Origin: Micromonospora sp. WMMD1155
GTDB lineage: Bacteria; Actinomycetota; Actinomycetes; Mycobacteriales; Micromonosporaceae
Direction: 5' to 3'
Length of the DNA stretch: 64,000 nucleotides
Assembly (NCBI RefSeq): GCF_029581275.1
Contig: NZ_CP120742.1
Span: 6,510,501-6,574,500 of the forward strand
Shown: positions 34,440 through 43,986 of the stretch, piece by piece
Layout of the letters: each line of letters begins with the position of its first letter
How positions within the stretch are numbered: position 1 is the first letter of the stretch
Notes under the pieces: model-generated
Database searches by the model: none
Seen by the model: only the letters and a program-made list of their open reading frames with translations
Told to the model about the DNA's origin: nothing
Program-made: the position numbers and the translations under genes

Positions 34440-36994
34440 CGTGGGTGTGTGGTCGTGGCCGGGGTGTACCCGCGCTCCCCGGCGCCCACGTCGAAGGTGA
34501 GCGCGCCGTCGCGCACGTCCACAGTGACCTTCTGACCCGGGGAGATCGCCGATTCCAGCAGCATCCGGGACAGGTGGTTGTCCACCTCCCGCTGGATCAC
34601 CCGGCGCAGCGGGCGGGCGCCGAACTCCGGCTGGTAGCCGTGCTCGGCGAGCCAGTCGATGCCGGCGGTGGTGAACTCCACCTGGAGGTCCTGGGCGTGC
34701 ATGCGGCGGCGGGTCTCCTCCAGCAGCAGCGCGGTGATGTCGCGCAGCTGCTCGGCCTCCAGCCGACGGAAGATGATCACCTCGTCGATGCGGTTGAGGA
34801 ACTCCGGGCGGAAGTTCTCCTGGAGGCGGCGCATCAGCCGCTCACGCAGCTCGTCGTTCTCCTGCTCGCTGCCCACGTCGCCGGCGCCGAAGCCGACCGC
34901 GCGCTGGGCACCGGTGATCAATTCGGAACCGAGGTTGCTCGTCATGATCAGGACGGTGTTCTTGAAGTTCACCGTACGACCCTGACTGTCGGTCAGCCGC
35001 CCGTCGTCGAGCACCTGCAGCAGGATGTTGAACACGTCCGGGTGGGCCTTCTCGATCTCGTCGAGCAGCACCACCGCGTACGGGCGGCGGCGGACCGCCT
35101 CGGTGAGCTGACCGGCCTCCTCGTAGCCGACGTACCCGGGCGGGGCCCCGACCAGGCGACTGACCGTGTGCCGCTCCTGGAACTCGCTCATGTCCACCCG
35201 GACCATCCGGTCCGCCTCGCCGAACAGCGCCTCGGCCAGGGCGCGGGCCAGCTCGGTCTTGCCCACACCCGTCGGGCCGAGGAACAGGAAACTGCCCATC
35301 GGCCGGTCCGGGTCGGCCAACCCGGCCCGGGACCGGCGGACGGCCTCGGCGACGGCGGTGACGGCGTCGTCCTGGCCGACGACCTTCTGGTGCAGGTGCC
35401 CCTCCAGGCGCAGCAGCCGATCCCGTTCCTCCTCGGTGAGTTGGCTGACCGGGATGCCGGTGGCCCGGGAGACCACCTCGGCGATCTCCTGCGGACCCAC
35501 CTCCGGCACCTGCGAGGAGGACATCCCGTCCTCGCCGTTGGCCCGGCGGATCTGCTGTTCCAGCTCGGCGATCCGGTCGCGCAGCGCGGAGGCCCGCTCG
35601 TACTGCTCGTCGGTGACGGCCTGCTCCTTGTCCCGGCGTACCTCGTCGAGTTCCTGTTCCAGCTCACGCACGTCGGAGGCCGGGGTCCGGGTGCGCAGCC
35701 GCACCCGCGCGCCGGCCTGGTCGATGAGGTCGATGGCCTTGTCGGGGAGGAACCGGTCGGTGACGTACCGGTCGGACAGCTCGGCGGCGGCGACCAACGC
35801 CTCGTCGGTGAAGCGCACCTGGTGGTGCGCCTCGTACCTGTCGCGCAGGCCGCGCAGGATGGCGATGGTGTCGTCGACGCTGGGCTCGGGCACCAGCACC
35901 GGCTGGAAACGCCGGGCCAGGGCGGCGTCCTTCTCGATGCTCTTGCGGTACTCGTCGAGCGTCGTCGCGCCGATCACCCGCAGCTCGCCGCGGGCGAGGG
36001 CGGGTTTGAGCATGTTGGACGCGTCCATCCCGCCCTCGCTGCCGGCGCCGCCCGCGCCGACCAGGGTGTGGATCTCGTCCAGGAAGATGATCAGCTCGTC
36101 GCGGTGCGCCCGGATCTCGTCGATCACCTTCTTCAACCGCTCCTCGAAGTCACCCCGGTAGCGGGTGCCGGCGACCAGACCGGCGAGGTCGAGCTGGACC
36201 ACCCGCTTGCCGAGCAGGGTCTGCGGGACGTCGCCGTCGCAGATCCGTTCGGCCAGCCCCTCGACGATGGCGGTCTTGCCGACCCCGGCCTCACCGATCA
36301 GCACCGGGTTGTTCTTGGTACGCCGGGACAGGATCTCCACAGCCTGCTCGATCTCGTCGGCCCGTCCGATCACCGGGTCGATCTGGTCGTTGCGGGCCAG
36401 GTCGGTGAGGTCCTGCCCGTACTGGTCCAGGGTCGGGGTGCCACGATCCGGTTTCGGGCCGGTCATCGGCCCGCGCTCGGCGTTGGCGGCCTGCAACGAC
36501 TCGGGTTGGATCCGACCGGCGGCCAGCATCCGCCCGGCCGGCGACTCCGGGTTGAGCGGCAGCGCCATCAGGATGTGTTCCGGGCCGATGTAGTTGGCCC
36601 CCATCGCCCGGGAGAGCTGGTGGGCGTCGAGCAGCGCCCGCTTGGCGGCCGGGGTCAGCGACAGGTTCGGGGGCACCTCCCCCCGCGGCGCGCCGTCACC
36701 CTTGCCACCGAGGGCGTTGAGCAGGGTGTCCGGGTCCGCGCCGGCCCGGCGGACCAGGTCGCGCAGGGGCTCGCGTTGCAGCGCCGCCCAGAGCAGGTGG
36801 TCGGTGTCCAGGTCGCTGCTCTGGCGTTGGGCGGCCCGCCGGGCCGCGTCGGCCAACATCTCCCGGGCGTCGGCCGTCATCAGTCGGGTGATGTCGACCC
36901 GGTGCGGCGGTCGGCGTCCTCCCTCGCCCCGGCCGAAGTACCGGGCCAGGAATTCGTCCCACGGGTCGGAGCCGATGTCACCGGGTCCCATCAT
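34436..36994 (-). CDS. ClpC-like AAA+ unfoldase (Clp ATP-binding subunit)
   Basis: An 852-residue HSP100 protein. The Clp N-domain repeats (~35-170) are followed by AAA-1 with Walker A GEAGVGKT (234-241) and Walker [11 protein letters not shown] short UVR-like coiled middle ([18 protein letters not shown], ~460-480) follows, then AAA-2 with Walker A GPTGVGKT (573-580) and [11 protein letters not shown]. The short middle region argues for ClpC rather than ClpB. A VGF tripeptide after [15 protein letters not shown] could be the ClpP-binding loop. The N-terminus ([23 protein letters not shown]) differs from housekeeping ClpC, so this is likely a second, accessory ClpC-type unfoldase. ATG 36994 has GGAGG upstream. 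Confidence 0.88.
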   Translation of the reverse strand: MMGPGDIGSDPWDEFLARYFGRGEGGRRPPHRVDITRLMTADAREMLADAARRAAQRQSSDLDTDHLLWAALQREPLRDLVRRAGADPDTLLNALGGKGDGAPRGEVPPNLSLTPAAKRALLDAHQLSRAMGANYIGPEHILMALPLNPESPAGRMLAAGRIQPESLQAANAERGPMTGPKPDRGTPTLDQYGQDLTDLARNDQIDPVIGRADEIEQAVEILSRRTKNNPVLIGEAGVGKTAIVEGLAERICDGDVPQTLLGKRVVQLDLAGLVAGTRYRGDFEERLKKVIDEIRAHRDELIIFLDEIHTLVGAGGAGSEGGMDASNMLKPALARGELRVIGATTLDEYRKSIEKDAALARRFQPVLVPEPSVDDTIAILRGLRDRYEAHHQVRFTDEALVAAAELSDRYVTDRFLPDKAIDLIDQAGARVRLRTRTPASDVRELEQELDEVRRDKEQAVTDEQYERASALRDRIAELEQQIRRANGEDGMSSSQVPEVGPQEIAEVVSRATGIPVSQLTEEERDRLLRLEGHLHQKVVGQDDAVTAVAEAVRRSRAGLADPDRPMGSFLFLGPTGVGKTELARALAEALFGEADRMVRVDMSEFQERHTVSRLVGAPPGYVGYEEAGQLTEAVRRRPYAVVLLDEIEKAHPDVFNILLQVLDDGRLTDSQGRTVNFKNTVLIMTSNLGSELITGAQRAVGFGAGDVGSEQENDELRERLMRRLQENFRPEFLNRIDEVIIFRRLEAEQLRDITALLLEETRRRMHAQDLQVEFTTAGIDWLAEHGYQPEFGARPLRRVIQREVDNHLSRMLLESAISPGQKVTVDVRDGALTFDVGAGERGYTPATTTHPR

Positions 36995-37134
36995 GTCTGT
37001 CCTCCGCAGTCGGGCGCGGCACGGTCGGCAGGGGCTACCCGACGCGCGCCCCGACAAACGCCGCAGGTGGCGGCGCGGCGGCGTCCCGGGTGTGGCGTCC
37101 GGCCGGGGCGGGCCGATGGTGGCAGTCTGGTGGG

Positions 37135-37527
37135 ATGAACGAGACACCGCTGTTGATCGTGGACGGCGCCAACGTGGTGGGCTCCCGCCCGAACGGGTGG
37201 TGGCGGGACCGCGCCGGTGCGGCGGCCCGGTTGCGCGACTCGCTCGCCCCGGTGGCGACCGTCGGGTTGCCGGCCCGACTGCCCGCCCCGGTGGAGGTGG
37301 TGCTGGTGGTCGAGGGGGCCGCGCGGGACGTGCCCGGCACCGAGGGCGTCCGGGTCGTCTCCGCCGCCGGGTCCGGCGACGACACGGTCGTCGAGCTGGT
37401 GGCCGACGCGCCGCAGCGCCGTCGGCTGGTGGTCACCGCCGACCGGGAGTTGCGCGGGCGGGTAACAGCGCTAGGTGCCGAGGTGTACGGCCCGCGCTGG
37501 TTACGCGAGACCCCGCCCAACAACTGA
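37135..37527 (+). CDS. NYN/PIN-like domain protein
   Basis: A 130-residue protein with the acidic sites of the NYN (YacP-like, PIN fold) nuclease group: LLIVDGANVVGSRPNGWW (first Asp), GSGDDTVVELVADA (Asp pair) and LVVTADRELRGRVTALGAEVYG (last Asp). Such proteins cleave or bind RNA using metal ions. ATG 37135 lies 140 bases from the divergent Clp operon. A 152-base gap separates it from the FtsK-like operon downstream on the same strand. Confidence 0.75.
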   Translation: MNETPLLIVDGANVVGSRPNGWWRDRAGAAARLRDSLAPVATVGLPARLPAPVEVVLVVEGAARDVPGTEGVRVVSAAGSGDDTVVELVADAPQRRRLVVTADRELRGRVTALGAEVYGPRWLRETPPNN

Positions 37528-37679
37528 GAAGTTCTCGCACTGGGACTCCCACAGAACGGACTCCCGGCACTTCCGGGCGCCTTCCGGACAGGCGGGCAGG
37601 AACACCGACAGGGCGGATGTTCTTTCGGAACCGCCGATAGGCTCTAATGGAGATCTCCCCGCCCCCAGGAGGTTCCGCC

Positions 37680-37940
37680 GTGGCGAGCGTCGCCGAGTTG
37701 AAGGCTGCCATCGATGTCGCCCTCCAACAGATCGGGGACGGGCAGACAGCCGTGCAGGCGGCCGGCGAGAAACTGTCCGAGGCGCAGCAGACCCTCGCCG
37801 GGGCCCTGGAGGGCAGCGGGCACGAGACGGTCGAGGCGGCCCAGGCCTCGCTGACACAGGCCGGCCAGGAGCTGGAGGAGTGTCTCGCCGCGACACTTGT
37901 CGCGGTGGAGCAGGCGCAGCTCTACGTCGCCACCCTGTAG
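37680..37940 (+). CDS. Small helical protein, first gene of FtsK-like operon (86 aa)
   Basis: An 86-residue, Ala/Gln-rich protein (VASVAELKAAIDVALQQIGDGQ, EAQQTLAGALEGSG, AGQELEECLAATLVAVEQAQLYV) predicted to form a helical hairpin or coiled coil. Its size and helical character recall WXG100/ESX-type secreted proteins, but there is no WXG motif. GTG 37680 is preceded by AGGAGG at a good distance. It heads a four-gene plus-strand operon with a 6-base gap to the next gene. Confidence 0.7.
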   Translation: MASVAELKAAIDVALQQIGDGQTAVQAAGEKLSEAQQTLAGALEGSGHETVEAAQASLTQAGQELEECLAATLVAVEQAQLYVATL

Positions 37941-37946
37941 GCGCTC

Positions 37947-39074
37947 ATGTCCATCATCGAGGACGTCGGTGGGCAGGTCCGTGCCGCCAGCGAGGAGTTC
38001 CCGCTGGCCCTGCTCGGGCAGGCACTGGAGAAGTTCGGCCTGGCCGCGGAGCGACTGCGGTGGGTCCGTCAGGAGTCCGCCGACCCGATGGGGGTGCCCG
38101 AGCTGAGCGCCGCCACCGAACACGCCGAGAGCGCCGGTTACGCGCTGCGGGTGGCCCAGGAGCAGCTGTCGGCGTACCTGGCCGCGATCGGTCTCGCCGC
38201 GGACGGCGGCCCGGCGCCCCGCCCCGAGCAACGCGCGCCCCGACACGACGCGCCACCGGAGTCGGGACCCACCACCGTGGCTCCGGAGCCGACCGAGCAG
38301 GCTCGGATGCGCCGCTGGTGGTCCGTGCGGGTGACCGAGCTGACCGGTGGACGCGTCGGCGCCGACGACGAACCCGACGAGCGGTTGGACGACTCCCAGG
38401 AGTTGCTGCGCCGGGTGGTGGGCGGCGTCCGCTCCGGCGACCGGGACCGGCTCCGCACGGAGCTGCGTCGGGCCCCGGCCGACGTCGGCCTGGGCATGGC
38501 GGCGCTCGCGCCACCGCTGCTGCGCGAGCTGGCCGGTGAACTGCTCGGGCACCCGCCCCGCGCCACCGACCTCGGACGGCTGCGCGGTGAGCTGGACGGA
38601 CGCGTCCGCGACCTGCTGCCCGGGCTGCCGCCGCCGGTGCTGGAGACGTTGCTGACCCGGGTCTGTCGGATGCCGCCGCCGCGTGCCTCCGGGGAGCCGC
38701 CGCATGCCGCCGACTCCGCGGTCACCGCCGGCGTGGCGACCGCGCTGCTGCTCGCCCGCCTCGGTCGGGACCTCCCCTCGGGCGACGCGCGGCAGCCGTC
38801 GGGCGCGGGCCGGGCCGCTGACGGAGGCCAGTCGCCGGGTGCGGGCCGACCGACCGACGCGCGGCAGCCGGCGGGTACGGGCCGACCGGCCGACGCGCGG
38901 CAGCCGGCGGGTTCCGGCCGAACGGCGGCGGGGCGCTCGGCGGGTGGGGGCGCACGCCCCGACGGTGTCGCCGCGCGGCCGGGCACCGCCGGTGGGCAGC
39001 CCTCCGGTGGGCTGCCGCCCCGCTCGGGAAGCCCCTGGCGGGACGCGCCGGTCCGACGGGGCTCCGATGGCTGA
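37947..39074 (+). CDS. Hypothetical protein of FtsK-like operon (375 aa)
   Basis: Unrecognised. The N-terminal helical region (MSIIEDVGGQVRAASEEFPLALLGQALEKFGLAAERLRWV, residues 1-80) could bind the partner proteins. A Pro-rich linker follows, then a middle domain (~115-270; LDDSQELLRRVVGGVRSGDRDRL, GMAALAPPLLRELAGELLGH). The tail (~275-375) is low-complexity with degenerate GRPADARQPAG repeats, encoded by imperfect DNA repeats at 38790-38940. The stop overlaps the FtsK-like start by 8 bases, so expression is coupled. Confidence 0.7.
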   Translation: MSIIEDVGGQVRAASEEFPLALLGQALEKFGLAAERLRWVRQESADPMGVPELSAATEHAESAGYALRVAQEQLSAYLAAIGLAADGGPAPRPEQRAPRHDAPPESGPTTVAPEPTEQARMRRWWSVRVTELTGGRVGADDEPDERLDDSQELLRRVVGGVRSGDRDRLRTELRRAPADVGLGMAALAPPLLRELAGELLGHPPRATDLGRLRGELDGRVRDLLPGLPPPVLETLLTRVCRMPPPRASGEPPHAADSAVTAGVATALLLARLGRDLPSGDARQPSGAGRAADGGQSPGAGRPTDARQPAGTGRPADARQPAGSGRTAAGRSAGGGARPDGVAARPGTAGGQPSGGLPPRSGSPWRDAPVRRGSDG

Positions 39075-41742
39075 CCGGCGCGGCCAGTTGGCCGGCCGGG
39101 TCCGGGACACCCTCGCCGAGGCACTGGGCGCCACCCGTACCCGACTGTCCGCCGCGCAGGCCGAGCTGACCGCCGGGCGGGAACGGTTCACCCGGGTCCA
39201 GCGGGCGGCGGCGGCCGTACCGGCGCGGGTGGGCGCCCAGCGGGACCGCCGCGTCGCCGAGATCGACGCCCGCTTCTCCACCCGGATCGCCGAGCTGGCC
39301 CGCCGGGCCGCCGACGCCGCCCGGCAGGAGGCCCCGGGCTGCGCGGGGGCCGACTGGGCGGGGTGGGCGCCGACGCCCGCCCGGCGGGCGGAGCCACCGG
39401 GCGCGCTACGGGTCGGCACGGTCCAGATCGACGGCGTCGAGCCGGTGCCCGCGCTGGTGCCGCTGCTCGACGCCGGGCACGTCCACCTCTCCGGTGACGA
39501 CCGCGCCGGTTGCGACGCGGTGGTGTCCGCGTTGCTGCTGCGGGCCGTCGGCCGCGCCGACCCGGGCGCGGTACGACCGATCGGGTACGACCCGGAGCAG
39601 CTCGGCGGCGGCCTGGCCGGGTTCTCCCCGCTGGGCACGGCGGGGCTGCTCACCTTCGTGGGCCCCGGTGGTCTGGGCCCGCTCCTGGACGACCTGGTGG
39701 AGCAGATCCGCCGGATCAACGAGACGGTGCTCGCCGGTGAGTACGCCTCCCTGCGTGAGCTGGCCGCGGCCACCGGACGGCGACCCGAACCGTGGCGGGT
39801 GGCGGTGTTGCTCGGTGGTGACGACCTGAACCGGCACGAGCGTGGGCAACTGGACCGGGTGGTACGCGCGGGCGCCGCCTGCGGGGTGCACCTCGTGGTA
39901 CACGGCGTGCCGTTGCCGCAGGACCCGACGGTGACCCGGGTGGTGGCCGAGGTGTCCGGCGCGCGCATCGGCGGGTCGGCCGGGCTGCCGGTACGCCTCG
40001 ACCCGCCGCCACCGGCGCCGCTGGTCACCGAGACCTGCCGGGAGATCGCCGCCCGGGTGAACGCCGGCCCCCCACCGACGCCGTTCGGGGACCTGCTACC
40101 CGCACCGGAGCTGATGTGGCGGGAGAGTTCCGCCGACGGGCTGACCGCGCCGATCGGCGAGGGGTCACAGGGCCGACCGGTCCGCCTCACCCTGGGCGAC
40201 TACCCGCCGCACGCGCTGATCGGTGGGCCGTCCGGCACCGGCAAGACGAATCTGATCTTCGCGTGGATCGGTGCGCTGGCCTCCCGCTACTCCCCCGCCG
40301 AGCTGGAGTTCTATCTGCTGGACTTCAAGGAGGGGGTGTCCTTCGCGCGGTTCGCGCAGGGTCGGCGCGACCCGAGCTGGCTGCCACACATGCGCCTGGT
40401 CGGCATCAACGTCAACACCGACCGGGAGTTCGGGTTGGCGCTGCTGCGGTTCCTCACCGAGGAACTGCGCCGACGGGCCGACGCGGCGAAGAAGCACGAG
40501 GTGACCAAGCTGGCCGAGCTGCGGACGGTCGACCCGACCGGGCACTGGCCGCGGATCGTGGCGGTGGTCGACGAGTTCCAGATGCTGCTGGCCGGCCGGG
40601 ACGTGGTGGCCCGGGAAGCCGCCGACCTGCTGGAGGACCTGGCCCGGCGCGGCCGGTCGCAGGGCATCCACCTGGTGCTCGCCTCGCAGGACGTGCGGGG
40701 CATCGAGGCGTTGTGGGGTCGCCCGGCGCTGGTCGCCCAGTTCACCCTGCGCATCGCGCTGCCCAAGGCGCTGCGGATCCTCGCCGAGCGCAACGACGCG
40801 GCCCAGTCGCTGCCCCGCTGGCACGCGGTGGTCAACGCCGAGTCGGGCATGGTGGAGGGCAACGAGGTCGCCCGGATCCCGTCGGCCAGCGACTGGGAGA
40901 CGTGGAGCGGGTTGCAGCACCGGCTGTGGCGGATGCGCGCCGCCGACGCGGCCCCCGCCCGGCTCTTCGACGGCGACGCGATCCCCCGGCTGGCGGACGC
41001 CCCGGACTTCCGGGCGCTCGCCGCGCCCCCGGACGGCACCGCGCCACGCAACCCGGTGGCGCTGCTCGGCGAGATCATCGACGTGCAGTCCCGCTCGGCG
41101 GCGCTGCGGCTGCCCCGCGCGCCGGGGCGCAACCTCGCGGTGCTCGGCACCCGCGTCGACGAGGCGTGCGCGGTGCTGGACGCCGCGGCCCGGTCGCTGG
41201 CCCGGCAGCACCCGCCGGGCACCGCCCGGTTCTCCATCGCCTGCCTCGACCCGGACGCCGACCCGATCGCCCGGGCGCTCTACGGCGACCTGGCCGACGA
41301 CGCCGCCTGGTACGACGAGGAGACCGTCGGCGAGCTGATGGCCGAGACGGCCGACGGGTTGACCGCCCCGGCCGGCGCGCACTACCTGCTGTTGTTCGCG
41401 GTCGACGCGGCGGCCGGCGCGCTGGCCGCCCGGGCGGGTCGGCGCACCGGGTTGGAGCACCTGCGCCGGATCCTGCACGACGGGCCGGAACGACGGACGC
41501 ATGTGCTGGCCTGGTGGCGGGGCGTGGCCCGGATGCGCGCCGACCTGGGTGGGGCCGGCGCCCGCACCGATCAGATCGGCGCGTGGGTGGCCCTGGACAC
41601 CCACGGCGGCGACCTCGGGTCCTCGCTCTACCCGGGCACCGGTGGCCCGGACTGGTATCCCCGCCCCTGGCGGGGCCTCTTCTTCGACCGCGCGGTCCAC
41701 CGCACCGGCCAAGTGATCATCCCCTACGGACCGTCGAGATGA
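39067..41742 (+). CDS. FtsK/SpoIIIE-domain ATPase
   Basis: An 891-residue protein. Residues 1-85 are a coiled coil (RVRDTLAEALGATRTRLSAAQAELTAGRERFTRV). A middle part (~115-345) has a degenerate nucleotide-binding-like fold. The FtsK/SpoIIIE motor core has Walker A GPSGTGKT (387-394) and Walker B IVAVVDEF (497-504), followed by RRGRSQGIHLVLASQDVRG. A second, degenerate ATPase-like lobe occupies the C-terminus. It has no membrane anchor and no gamma domain, so it is not the chromosome-segregation FtsK. It resembles stand-alone FtsK/EssC-like motors that move proteins or DNA. ATG 39067 overlaps the preceding gene; its stop overlaps the next (ATGA). Confidence 0.88.
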   Translation: MADRRGQLAGRVRDTLAEALGATRTRLSAAQAELTAGRERFTRVQRAAAAVPARVGAQRDRRVAEIDARFSTRIAELARRAADAARQEAPGCAGADWAGWAPTPARRAEPPGALRVGTVQIDGVEPVPALVPLLDAGHVHLSGDDRAGCDAVVSALLLRAVGRADPGAVRPIGYDPEQLGGGLAGFSPLGTAGLLTFVGPGGLGPLLDDLVEQIRRINETVLAGEYASLRELAAATGRRPEPWRVAVLLGGDDLNRHERGQLDRVVRAGAACGVHLVVHGVPLPQDPTVTRVVAEVSGARIGGSAGLPVRLDPPPPAPLVTETCREIAARVNAGPPPTPFGDLLPAPELMWRESSADGLTAPIGEGSQGRPVRLTLGDYPPHALIGGPSGTGKTNLIFAWIGALASRYSPAELEFYLLDFKEGVSFARFAQGRRDPSWLPHMRLVGINVNTDREFGLALLRFLTEELRRRADAAKKHEVTKLAELRTVDPTGHWPRIVAVVDEFQMLLAGRDVVAREAADLLEDLARRGRSQGIHLVLASQDVRGIEALWGRPALVAQFTLRIALPKALRILAERNDAAQSLPRWHAVVNAESGMVEGNEVARIPSASDWETWSGLQHRLWRMRAADAAPARLFDGDAIPRLADAPDFRALAAPPDGTAPRNPVALLGEIIDVQSRSAALRLPRAPGRNLAVLGTRVDEACAVLDAAARSLARQHPPGTARFSIACLDPDADPIARALYGDLADDAAWYDEETVGELMAETADGLTAPAGAHYLLLFAVDAAAGALAARAGRRTGLEHLRRILHDGPERRTHVLAWWRGVARMRADLGGAGARTDQIGAWVALDTHGGDLGSSLYPGTGGPDWYPRPWRGLFFDRAVHRTGQVIIPYGPSR

Positions 41743-42401
41743 ACGAACCGGTGACCAGTGAGACGTACACGGCGCAGCTACGGCGGTTGGCCGAGCTGAC
41801 CGCCCGGGTGGCCGAGCAGCGCGACGAGGCACACACCTGGTACGAGCGGCAGTGCGCTGCTGCCGAGCGGGCCGTCGCCGAGGCCGCCGAGCAGCTCCAG
41901 GACGCCGAGGAGGAGCTGGTCGCCGCCCGTGAGCAGCAGGAACGCGTTGACGCCGAGGTGGCGCACCTGTGGCAGCAGGCCCGCACCCGCCTCGGTGCCC
42001 GCCGTCTCGGCGGCCCGCCCGCACCGGCTGACGGCATCTCGGCCACCGACCCCGTGCTCCTGCTCGGGCGGGCCCGGGACCTGATCGACCGGGTCGGGCA
42101 GCCCGGTGAGCTGCCCGGTTCGGTCAACCCGCTGCTGGCGCTCTGCGGGGTCGCCGGTGCCGTGCTGGCGTACGCGCTGGGGGCCGGCGCCCGGGCGCTC
42201 GGCGTCGGGTACGGCGGTGACCTGGCGGTCGGGATGCCGGTGCTGGCGCTGGTGGTGACACTGCTCGGACCGCTGATCGGTCTCGTACCGGCACGGGTGC
42301 TGGCCGACCGCCGGCACGCGACGCTCGGGCCACGGCCGATCACCGTGGTCCTCGGCGCCGGGGTGATCACGACGGTGCTGCTGCTCGTGCTCGGCCGCTG
42401 A
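41739..42401 (+). CDS. Coiled-coil membrane protein of FtsK-like operon (220 aa)
   Basis: Residues ~5-85 form a long coiled coil (TAQLRRLAELTARVAEQRDEAHTWYERQ, AAEQLQDAEEELVAAREQQERVDAEVAHLW). After a Pro/Gly linker come three hydrophobic segments (~130-150, 157-180, 200-219), the last ending in LLLVLGR. It would anchor a cytoplasmic coiled coil to the membrane. ATG 41739 overlaps the ATPase stop, so this is probably the membrane partner of the motor. Last gene of the operon. Confidence 0.75.
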   Translation: MNEPVTSETYTAQLRRLAELTARVAEQRDEAHTWYERQCAAAERAVAEAAEQLQDAEEELVAAREQQERVDAEVAHLWQQARTRLGARRLGGPPAPADGISATDPVLLLGRARDLIDRVGQPGELPGSVNPLLALCGVAGAVLAYALGAGARALGVGYGGDLAVGMPVLALVVTLLGPLIGLVPARVLADRRHATLGPRPITVVLGAGVITTVLLLVLGR

Positions 42402-42463
42402 CCCGCCGGGCGCTGCGGCCCCGGCGGCGCGCCGCCCGCACCGGTCACCCTGCCCCGCCGATC

Positions 42464-42584
42464 GGTGATCGACTCGGCTTCCGGGAAACCGGGCGATCCC
42501 CGCGGTGATCGACTCGGCTTCCCGGAAACCGGGCCATCCCGACCGCCCGGACACCGCGGGTTCACGAAAGCCGAGTCGATCACC
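42464..42584. repeat. GATC-palindrome family, copy E (left arm duplicated)
   Basis: The left arm GGTGATCGACTCGGCTTCC occurs twice in tandem as 40-base near-identical units (42464-42503, 42504-42543). A single right arm ...AAGCCGAGTCGATCACC ends at 42584. The inner GGACACCGCGGGTTC segment matches copies D and G. It lies downstream of the FtsK-like operon and of the convergent oxygenase gene. Confidence 0.7.
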
Positions 42585-42620
42585 CTTCAGGCTTCGACCG
42601 GCGGGACCGACCGGGCCGCG

Positions 42621-42692
42621 CCGACCGGCGGACCGACCGGCGGAACCGACCGGCGGAACCGACCGGCGGAACCGACCGGCCGCGTCGGTCGG
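42621..42692. repeat. 13-bp tandem repeats ending in a hairpin
   Basis: Three perfect CCGACCGGCGGAA units (42633-42671) are flanked by a 12-base unit (42621-42632) and a diverged unit. The last forms a 7-base stem CCGACCG/CGGTCGG (42672-42678, 42686-42692) 9 bases past the oxygenase stop, likely its terminator. Repeat number may vary between strains. Confidence 0.65.
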
Positions 42693-42700
42693 CGGGACGC

Positions 42701-43975
42701 TCAGGCCGGTACCAGGACGGCCTCGCGGAGCAGTCGGCGGGCCAGGGTGACCCGGTCGGCGTCGTCGGGCAGACCGGGCAGGTCACCGACCCGGGTGACC
42801 GTGCCGGTCAGCAGGGCACGGGCGGCCGGCTCGCAGGTCGCCGGCAGGGTGATCGTGCGGTCGAACAGCCGCAGCGCCACCGTGTCCGCGTCATGCGGCG
42901 CCAACTGCCAGCGCAGGCCCGGCCGCACTGTGACCCGGGTGTCGGCGTCCAGAGTGGCCAGCGCGTCGGCCTGGGCGAGCGGTCGGATCGGTGCCGGACG
43001 GGCGGCCGGCCAGGCGCGCTGCCGCAGCCGGGCGGCGACCGCGGCGGGGTCGGCGCGCAGCAGCCAGTCCCGCAGCGCCTCCACCGTCTCGGTCAGCTCC
43101 GGCTCGATGGCGTCCGGGTCGGCGACGTCGGTGCCGAACGGCAGGCTGGCCCGCAGCCGCTGGTCCTCGGAGGCCAGCGCCAACAGCTCCTCGACCAGGG
43201 CGTAGCGAGTGAGCGCGCGGATGCCCACGGTCAGGTGCAGCGAACTCGCCTCCTGCGCCTGCGCGCTGTGCAACCAGCCCCGAGGCAGGTAGAGGGCGTC
43301 GCCGGGGGCGAGCACCACGTCCAGCGCGGCGGGGCCCTGCGCGGTGGCGCCGACCTCGTCGGCACGGCCACCCCACGGCTGCTTCTCCAGCGGGTCGGGC
43401 AGCACCGGCGGGTGGATCCGCCAGTGTTTGCGACCGTCGACCTGCAGGACGAACACGTCGTGGGTGTCGTAGTGGGTGGCGAACCCCTGACTGCCCGCCG
43501 GTGTGAGGTAGGCGTTGACCTGAAGCGGCTGGTTGAGCGCGAGGCCCAGGTCGCGGGCGAAGTCGACGAGCGGCGGCCAGATCCGGTGCAGACCCTGCAA
43601 CACCAGTGTCGCGCCGGAGGCGTACTGCTCCAGGACCCGCTCGTCGAGCACCTGGTCGCCGATCTCGGCCCCCGCGCCGCCGCCACCGGTCCAGCGCGCG
43701 GGGGCGACCAACTGGCCGTCCTTGGCGACGCGCAGGAAGGGGGTACGCAGACCGCGCCGGCTCAGCAGCTCGTCGGCGTCGGCGGGGCTGAGCAGGTCGG
43801 TGAAGCCGGCCGGGTCGGGCAACTCGGCGGCGCGGGACAGCAGCGGCGTGTGTCCCCAGTGCGCGGCGGCGAACTTGGCCGGTTCGACGGACACGCAGCG
43901 GGCCAGCGCCGCGGCGGCCTCGGCAGACGGAACCGCCGGACGGCCGTGGCCGTCCGGCGGGTCGAAGTGCGTCAT
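42701..43975 (-). CDS. JmjC/cupin_4 (ROX-type) 2-oxoglutarate/Fe(II) oxygenase
   Basis: A 424-residue protein of the bacterial JmjC/cupin_4 family, related to ribosomal oxygenases (YcfD/RoxA, MINA53, NO66). Iron ligands are His168 and Asp170 (FATHYDTHD) and His236 (LPRGWLHSA). LQVDGRKHWRIHPP and LAPGDALYLPRGW are family-typical. A C-terminal winged-helix-like region follows (~260-424; EEDxLRASLPFG-type, LRWQLAPHDADTVALRLFDR). Known relatives hydroxylate Arg or His in proteins. The gene starts 11 bases after the repeat-peptide gene, which argues that this peptide is the substrate (inference). Confidence 0.88.
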   Translation of the reverse strand: MTHFDPPDGHGRPAVPSAEAAAALARCVSVEPAKFAAAHWGHTPLLSRAAELPDPAGFTDLLSPADADELLSRRGLRTPFLRVAKDGQLVAPARWTGGGGAGAEIGDQVLDERVLEQYASGATLVLQGLHRIWPPLVDFARDLGLALNQPLQVNAYLTPAGSQGFATHYDTHDVFVLQVDGRKHWRIHPPVLPDPLEKQPWGGRADEVGATAQGPAALDVVLAPGDALYLPRGWLHSAQAQEASSLHLTVGIRALTRYALVEELLALASEDQRLRASLPFGTDVADPDAIEPELTETVEALRDWLLRADPAAVAARLRQRAWPAARPAPIRPLAQADALATLDADTRVTVRPGLRWQLAPHDADTVALRLFDRTITLPATCEPAARALLTGTVTRVGDLPGLPDDADRVTLARRLLREAVLVPA

Positions 43976-43986
43976 GGTGTACGCCG

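Noticed and set aside
34436..36994. ClpB disaggregase
   Set aside because: The middle region is a short UVR-like coil rather than the ~120-residue ClpB coiled coil.
39067..41742. Chromosome-segregation FtsK
   Set aside because: There are no N-terminal membrane helices and no gamma DNA-reading domain, and the gene sits in a dedicated operon.
42621..42692. Tandem 13-base repeats as a CRISPR array
   Set aside because: Repeats are directly adjacent without unique spacers and there are no cas genes in the window.
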